This document shows, piece after piece, positions 58,917-64,000 of a stretch of DNA of 64,000 bases. The number at the start of each line of letters is the position of its first letter. Position 1 is the stretch's first letter. Made by a program: the position numbers and the translations under genes. The notes under the pieces are model-generated. The model ran no database searches. It was given only the letters and a program-made list of their open reading frames with translations, and was not told where the DNA came from. The stretch is from the NCBI RefSeq assembly GCF_003097235.1, contig NZ_QEQQ01000009.1, forward strand, positions 124,001-188,000, written 5' to 3'. Origin of the DNA: Pseudomonas sp. CC120222-01a (GTDB taxonomy: Bacteria > Pseudomonadota > Gammaproteobacteria > Pseudomonadales > Pseudomonadaceae).

Positions 58917-59003
58917 GGGCCGCTTTGCGGCCCTTTCGCGACACAAGGCCGCTCCTACAGAGACATGCGATCTCCTGTAGGAGCGGCCTTGTGTCGCGAA
59001 AGG
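58917..59003. repeat. Paired inverted repeat, second REP family, copy 2
   Basis: Arms 58932-58960 and 58975-59003 are exact reverse complements over 29 nt with a 14-nt centre, preceded by a small GGGGCCGC-TT-GCGGCCC hairpin. The core and the central GCGATCTCC match the copy at 53696-53799. It lies between the convergent binding-protein gene and prfC. Confidence 0.92.
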
Positions 59004-59026
59004 AGGGCAACGCCCTCCCCAGACGA

Positions 59027-60610
<1,584 letters not shown>

Positions 60611-60697
60611 GGGAAATCGCCTGACTGGGGGATTTAAAAGGGGCGATATCATACCTGAAGTTGGGCCTGGACCAAAATCGGCTGCACGAGTGGTTGC

Positions 60698-60797
60698 AGG
60701 TCCGGCCTCTTCGCGGGCACGCCCGCTCCCACAGGTACTGCGCAGGTTTCAGATGCAGCGCAATCCCTGTGGGAGCGGGCTTGCCCGCGAAAGGGCC
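60698..60797. repeat. Paired REP element in the prfC/osmoprotectant divergent region
   Basis: Arms 60698-60735 and 60766-60797 are type-1 REP sequences in opposite orientation, complementary through the core GGCCTCTTCGCGGGC..GCCCGCTCCCACAGG with a few mismatches. Unlike the other copies, this one lies between divergent genes, 87 nt upstream of the prfC start, not at a 3' end. Confidence 0.88.
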
Positions 60798-60940
60798 AGT
60801 ACAGACACAACAAATTCATCAGACAATCGCTTTATCACGACAAAAGGCCACAGGGCAGTTATTTCAACGCCTGCAGCGCATTAAACCGCTGTTTTTTCTC
60901 GCCATGTTTCACCCCACCCAGTGATTAACGCTGGCCAAAT

Positions 60941-61150
60941 GCCGCCTCAGATGGGAACCTTTACACCCACGGAGACGTCCACTCCCCTGCAACCCGCTTC
61001 GGTTGGGGACTGGTTTCATCAGCATTTTCGGGCCCGACGGGGTTCGGCTCATGGCCTGAGCGCAGCCTTCGGCTGCCTCGCGCTGCTACTCGCGAACACA
61101 CCACCCGCCGCCAGTACTGGCCGGCTACCAAGAAGTGTGCTCGCCGACAA
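60941..61150 (+). other. GC-rich leader with predicted hairpins before the osmoprotectant transporter
   Basis: The 369 nt between the REP pair and the permease start contain no convincing gene. An open frame to 60921 is in frame with the permease but lacks family support. Within it are several hairpins: CAACC-CGCTTC-GGTTG flanked by CCCC and GGGG (about 60985-61008), GCAGCC-TTC-GGCTGC (about 61063-61077), and GGGCCCGACGGGG nearby. The region could be a long 5' leader, a small RNA or a regulatory element. I cannot match it to a known riboswitch class by eye. Confidence 0.35.
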
Positions 61151-61166
61151 CACAAGGAGTCCGCCT

Positions 61167-61880
61167 GTGGCTACACGCTACGGTAAAGGGCTGTTGGGAT
61201 GCGCCACCGTGCTCGTCATCCTGGCCCTGCTGATCCACTGGATCGGCATCGACACGATCGCGCGTTATCGCGACGATCTTGGGTTCTACCTGCAAGCGCA
61301 CCTGGTACTGGTGCTGGCTTCGATGGCGGCGGCGCTGGCCGTGGGCATCCCCGCCGGCATTGCGCTGAGTCGACCGCACCGGGTCGACAAAGCCGAGCGC
61401 TTCATGCAGTTCTTCAACGTTGGCAACACCATTCCCCCCCTGGCCGTTCTGGCCATCGCCCTGAGTATCCTGGGCATCGGCGCCGGGCCTGCGATCTTCG
61501 CGCTGTTCCTCGCCTCCCTCCTGCCTATCGTGCGCAACACCTACGAGGGCCTGAAAAACGTCCCCGCCTCGCTCAAGGAAGCCGCCACCGGAATCGGCAT
61601 GACCCCACGCCAGCAGCTCTGGCAGGTGGAGCTGCCCAACGCCGTGCCGATCATCGTCGGTGGCGTGCGCGTGGCCCTGGCGCTGAACGTCGGCACCGCA
61701 CCGCTGGCCTTCCTGATCGGCGCCAACAGCCTGGGCAGCCTGATCTTCCCCGGCATCGCCCTGAACAACCAGCCACAACTGCTACTCGGTGCCGCCTGTA
61801 CCGCATTACTGGCGCTGGTGCTGGATGCGCTGGTGAGTTTCTCCAGCAAGCGCTGGCTGGAACGTGGCCTGGCTGGATAA
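61167..61880 (+). CDS. Quaternary-amine/osmoprotectant ABC transporter permease 1
   Basis: A 237-aa permease of the ProW/OpuB type. The GTG at 61167 (MATRYGKGLLGCATVLVIL) follows AAGGAG at seven bases. The longer frame is leader. Six helices are predicted. The EAA region is IVRNTYEGLKNVPASLKEAATGIGMTPRQQLWQVELPNAVPIIVGG, and the loop FNVGNTIPPLAVLAIALSILGIG is typical of osmoprotectant permeases (OsmW/OsmY, OpuCB/CD). It is the first gene of a four-gene operon encoding two permeases, a binding protein and an ATPase. Confidence 0.9.
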   Translation: MATRYGKGLLGCATVLVILALLIHWIGIDTIARYRDDLGFYLQAHLVLVLASMAAALAVGIPAGIALSRPHRVDKAERFMQFFNVGNTIPPLAVLAIALSILGIGAGPAIFALFLASLLPIVRNTYEGLKNVPASLKEAATGIGMTPRQQLWQVELPNAVPIIVGGVRVALALNVGTAPLAFLIGANSLGSLIFPGIALNNQPQLLLGAACTALLALVLDALVSFSSKRWLERGLAG

Positions 61881-61893
61881 CAAGAGGGAACCC

Positions 61894-62808
61894 ATGAACA
61901 AGAGAATCGCCTTGCTGCTGGGCGCGGCCCTGCTGTTCGCAGGATTTGCCCAGGCAGCCGAAAAACCCCTGATCCGCATCGGCGCGCGGGTATTCACCGA
62001 ACAGACCGTGCTCGCCGAAATCACCGCGCAATACCTGCGCGCCAACGGCTTCGACGTGCGCGTCACCACCGGCCTTGGCAGCAGCATCGCACGCCAGGCC
62101 CAGGAAACCGGGCAACTCGACCTGATGTGGGAATACACCGGCGTATCGCTGGTCTCGTACAACCATATCGACGAGCGCATGCCCAATGCCGAGGCCACCT
62201 TCGCCAGAGTCAAGGAACTGGACGCGAAGAAAGACCTGATCTGGCTCACCCCGTCAAAGTTCAGCAACACCTATGCACTCGGCCTGCCCAAGCAGGTGGC
62301 CGAGGCTTATCCACAGGTCAACACGATCAGCGACCTCAACCAGGTGCTGCGTGACGAAAGCCAGCGCAAGCACCTGGTGGCGCTGGACACCGAGTTCGCC
62401 AACCGCCCGGATGGCCTGGTCGGCCTGAAAGAGATGTACGACCTGCAAGTGGGCCGCGCCAACATCCGCCAGATGGATGCCGGGCTGGTCTACACCGCCA
62501 TGCACAACAACCAGGTGTTCGCCGGCCTTGTGTACACCACCGACGGCCGCCTGAGTGCCTTCAACCTCAAGCTGCTGGAAGACGACAAGCACTACTTCCC
62601 CGACTACACCGCTGCCCCGGTGGTACGCAAACAGGTGCTCGACGCCAACCCGAAACTGGTCGGCCTGCTCAAGCCCCTGGCCGAGCAACTCGACGACGAG
62701 ACCATGCGCCAGCTCAATGCCAAGGTCGACGTCGAACACCAGAACCCGACCACGGTGGCCGCCGCCTTCCTGCGCGAGCACCCAATGCCTAGCGAGGTAC
62801 AGCCATGA
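61894..62808 (+). CDS. Quaternary-amine/osmoprotectant ABC transporter substrate-binding protein
   Basis: A 304-aa periplasmic protein of the OpuAC/OsmX family from the ATG at 61894, preceded by AGAGGGAA. The signal peptide is about residues 1-22 (ending AQA-AE). The ligand-site features are IRIGARVFTEQTVLAEITAQYLRANG, GSSIARQAQETGQLDLMWEYTGVSL and the ARVKELDAKKDLIWL block, typical of glycine-betaine, choline or carnitine binding proteins. Substrate not determinable by eye. The stop overlaps the next permease start by 4 nt. Confidence 0.92.
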   Translation: MNKRIALLLGAALLFAGFAQAAEKPLIRIGARVFTEQTVLAEITAQYLRANGFDVRVTTGLGSSIARQAQETGQLDLMWEYTGVSLVSYNHIDERMPNAEATFARVKELDAKKDLIWLTPSKFSNTYALGLPKQVAEAYPQVNTISDLNQVLRDESQRKHLVALDTEFANRPDGLVGLKEMYDLQVGRANIRQMDAGLVYTAMHNNQVFAGLVYTTDGRLSAFNLKLLEDDKHYFPDYTAAPVVRKQVLDANPKLVGLLKPLAEQLDDETMRQLNAKVDVEHQNPTTVAAAFLREHPMPSEVQP

Positions 62809-63458
62809 GCCTGCTCGACACGTTCGCCCACCTCGACTGGGCCCAGGTGCTGCAGCTGACCTGGCAGCACATCATGCTGGTCGGCGTCGCCGCGGGCCTG
62901 GCGATCATCGTCGGCGTGCCGCTGGGCATCCTGATGACCCGCTTCCCGGCCGTCGCCGGCCCGCTGCAGGCCAGCGCCACGGTGCTGCTGACCATTCCGT
63001 CCATCGCCCTGTTTGGCCTGTTGCTGCCGTTCTACTCAAAGTTCGGCCAGGGCCTCGGCCCGCTGCCGGCGATCACTGCGGTGTTCCTCTATTCGCTGCT
63101 GCCGATCCTGCGCAACACCTACCTGGCCCTGACCAACGTCGAGCCCGGCATCCGTGAAGCGGCGCGCGGCATCGGCATGACCTTCGGCCAGCGCCTGCGC
63201 ATGGTCGAGCTGCCGATTGCGGTACCGGTGATCCTCGCTGGCGTGCGAACCGCCGTGGTGATGAACATCGGCGTCATGACCATTGCCGCCACCATCGGTG
63301 CTGGCGGCCTGGGCGTGCTCATCCTCACCTCCATCAGCCGCAGCGACATGTCGATGCTGCTGGTCGGCGCCGTGCTGGTCAGCCTGCTGGCGATCGTCGC
63401 CGACCTGCTCCTGCAAACCCTGCAACGTGCCCTGACTCCAGAAGGACTGCGCTCATGA
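62805..63458 (+). CDS. Quaternary-amine/osmoprotectant ABC transporter permease 2
   Basis: The 217-aa second permease, ATG at 62805 overlapping the binding-protein stop. Six helices are predicted. The coupling EAA region is LRNTYLALTNVEPGIREAARGIGMTFGQRLRMVELPIAVPVILAGVRTAVVMNIG, and ATVLLTIPSIALFGLLLPF is the osmoprotectant-permease motif. It is shorter than permease 1 but of the same family. The stop overlaps the ATPase start by 4 nt (ATGA). Confidence 0.93.
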   Translation: MSLLDTFAHLDWAQVLQLTWQHIMLVGVAAGLAIIVGVPLGILMTRFPAVAGPLQASATVLLTIPSIALFGLLLPFYSKFGQGLGPLPAITAVFLYSLLPILRNTYLALTNVEPGIREAARGIGMTFGQRLRMVELPIAVPVILAGVRTAVVMNIGVMTIAATIGAGGLGVLILTSISRSDMSMLLVGAVLVSLLAIVADLLLQTLQRALTPEGLRS

Positions 63459-64000
63459 TCGAACTCCAGAACCTCAGCAAGACCTTCAACGTCAACGGCA
63501 AGGACGTCAAAGCCGTCGACTCCGTCAGCCTCACCGTCAATGAAGGTGAAATCTGCGTATTCCTCGGCCCGTCGGGCTGCGGCAAGAGCACCACGCTGAA
63601 GATGATCAACCGCCTGATCGCACCGACCTCAGGCCGGGTGCTGATCAACGGCGAAGACACCAGCGCCCTCGACGAAGTGACCCTGCGCCGGCACATCGGC
63701 TACGTGATCCAGCAGATCGGCCTGTTCCCCAACATGACCATCGAGGAGAACATCACCGTGGTCCCGCGCCTGCTCGGCTGGGACAAGCAGAAGTGCCACG
63801 AACGCGCCCGCGAGCTGATGCACATGATCAAGCTCGAACCCAAGCAATACCTGCAGCGCTACCCACGTGAGCTGTCCGGCGGCCAGCAGCAGCGTATCGG
63901 CGTGATCCGCGCACTGGCGGCAGAAGCGCCGGTACTGCTGATGGACGAGCCATTCGGCGCGGTCGACCCGATCAACCGCGAGATGATCCAGAACGAGTTC
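63455..64000 (+). CDS. Quaternary-amine/osmoprotectant ABC transporter ATPase, partial
   Basis: The first 182 residues of an OpuCA/ProV-type ATPase, truncated by the window edge. Walker A is GPSGCGKS at residues 38-45, the Q-loop is VIQQIGLFPNMTIEENI, the signature is LSGGQQQRIGVIRA, and Walker B is VLLMDEPFGAVDP. The C-terminal CBS domains expected in this family, which sense ionic strength, would lie beyond the edge. It is coupled to the preceding permease by a 4-nt overlap. Confidence 0.94.
   Translation, partial: MIELQNLSKTFNVNGKDVKAVDSVSLTVNEGEICVFLGPSGCGKSTTLKMINRLIAPTSGRVLINGEDTSALDEVTLRRHIGYVIQQIGLFPNMTIEENITVVPRLLGWDKQKCHERARELMHMIKLEPKQYLQRYPRELSGGQQQRIGVIRALAAEAPVLLMDEPFGAVDPINREMIQNEF

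Noticed and set aside
60921..61166. 82-residue extension of the first osmoprotectant permease
   Set aside because: No hydrophobic or family-like sequence, and a strong AAGGAG-GTG start lies at 61167; treated as leader instead.

Overview
This 64 kb GC-rich, gene-dense window is chromosomal DNA of a Pseudomonas, most probably of the P. putida group. The evidence is the ttg2/mla operon, the kdsD-kdsC-lptCAB-rpoN-hpf-ptsN-rapZ-ptsO cluster, fagA-fumC-orfX-sodA behind a Fur box, RoxS/RoxR, an OprD-type porin inside a dpp operon, and Pseudomonas-type paired REP repeats at gene ends. Species placement is an inference from protein sequence and gene order recalled from P. putida; no database was searched.

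Layout. 0-4.2 kb, minus strand: ibaG-murA-hisG-hisD-hisC (hisC runs off the left edge). 4.2-7.4 kb, minus: the mlaFEDCB phospholipid transporter, closed by an intrinsic terminator. 7.6-14.6 kb, plus: Kdo synthesis (kdsD, kdsC), LPS export (lptC, lptA, lptB), sigma-54 (rpoN), hibernation factor (hpf) and the nitrogen phosphotransferase branch (ptsN, rapZ, ptsO). 14.7-18.5 kb, minus: an iron-starvation operon fagA-fumC-orfX-sodA-ZIP transporter behind a near-consensus Fur box. 18.5-32 kb: pmbA and darP, then the minus-strand run mreB-mreC-mreD-maf-rng-yhdP-nitrilase-tldD (cell shape, RNA processing, envelope lipid traffic, metalloprotease). 32-35.2 kb, plus: gatCAB. 35.4-42.7 kb: an RlpA-like lipoprotein, a Ca/Na-type exchanger, a carboxymuconolactone-decarboxylase-family protein, an amino-acid permease, an AEC transporter, the RoxSR redox two-component pair and a SIMPL-domain protein. 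43-53.7 kb, plus: a large dipeptide uptake locus with three binding proteins, an OpdP-like porin and dppBCDF. 53.8-54.9 kb, minus: a membrane protein with two tandem 24-residue single-pass proteins. 55.1-58.9 kb, plus: an AraC regulator with a SnoaL-like sensor domain, an FAD amine oxidoreductase, a cupin and a polyamine-type binding protein. 59-60.6 kb, minus: prfC. 61.2-64 kb, plus: a quaternary-amine/osmoprotectant ABC importer, cut by the right edge.

Most of the window is conserved core genome. I saw no insertion sequence, prophage, CRISPR array, tRNA or rRNA. The less ordinary items are: an apparent AUU start codon for mreC; the two tandem 24-aa membrane proteins, whose function I do not know; a long leader with predicted hairpins before the osmoprotectant transporter; the SnoaL-AraC/amine-oxidase cluster; tandem dppA duplication with an intergenic hairpin; and two families of near-perfect paired inverted repeats, one copy carrying a small insertion.
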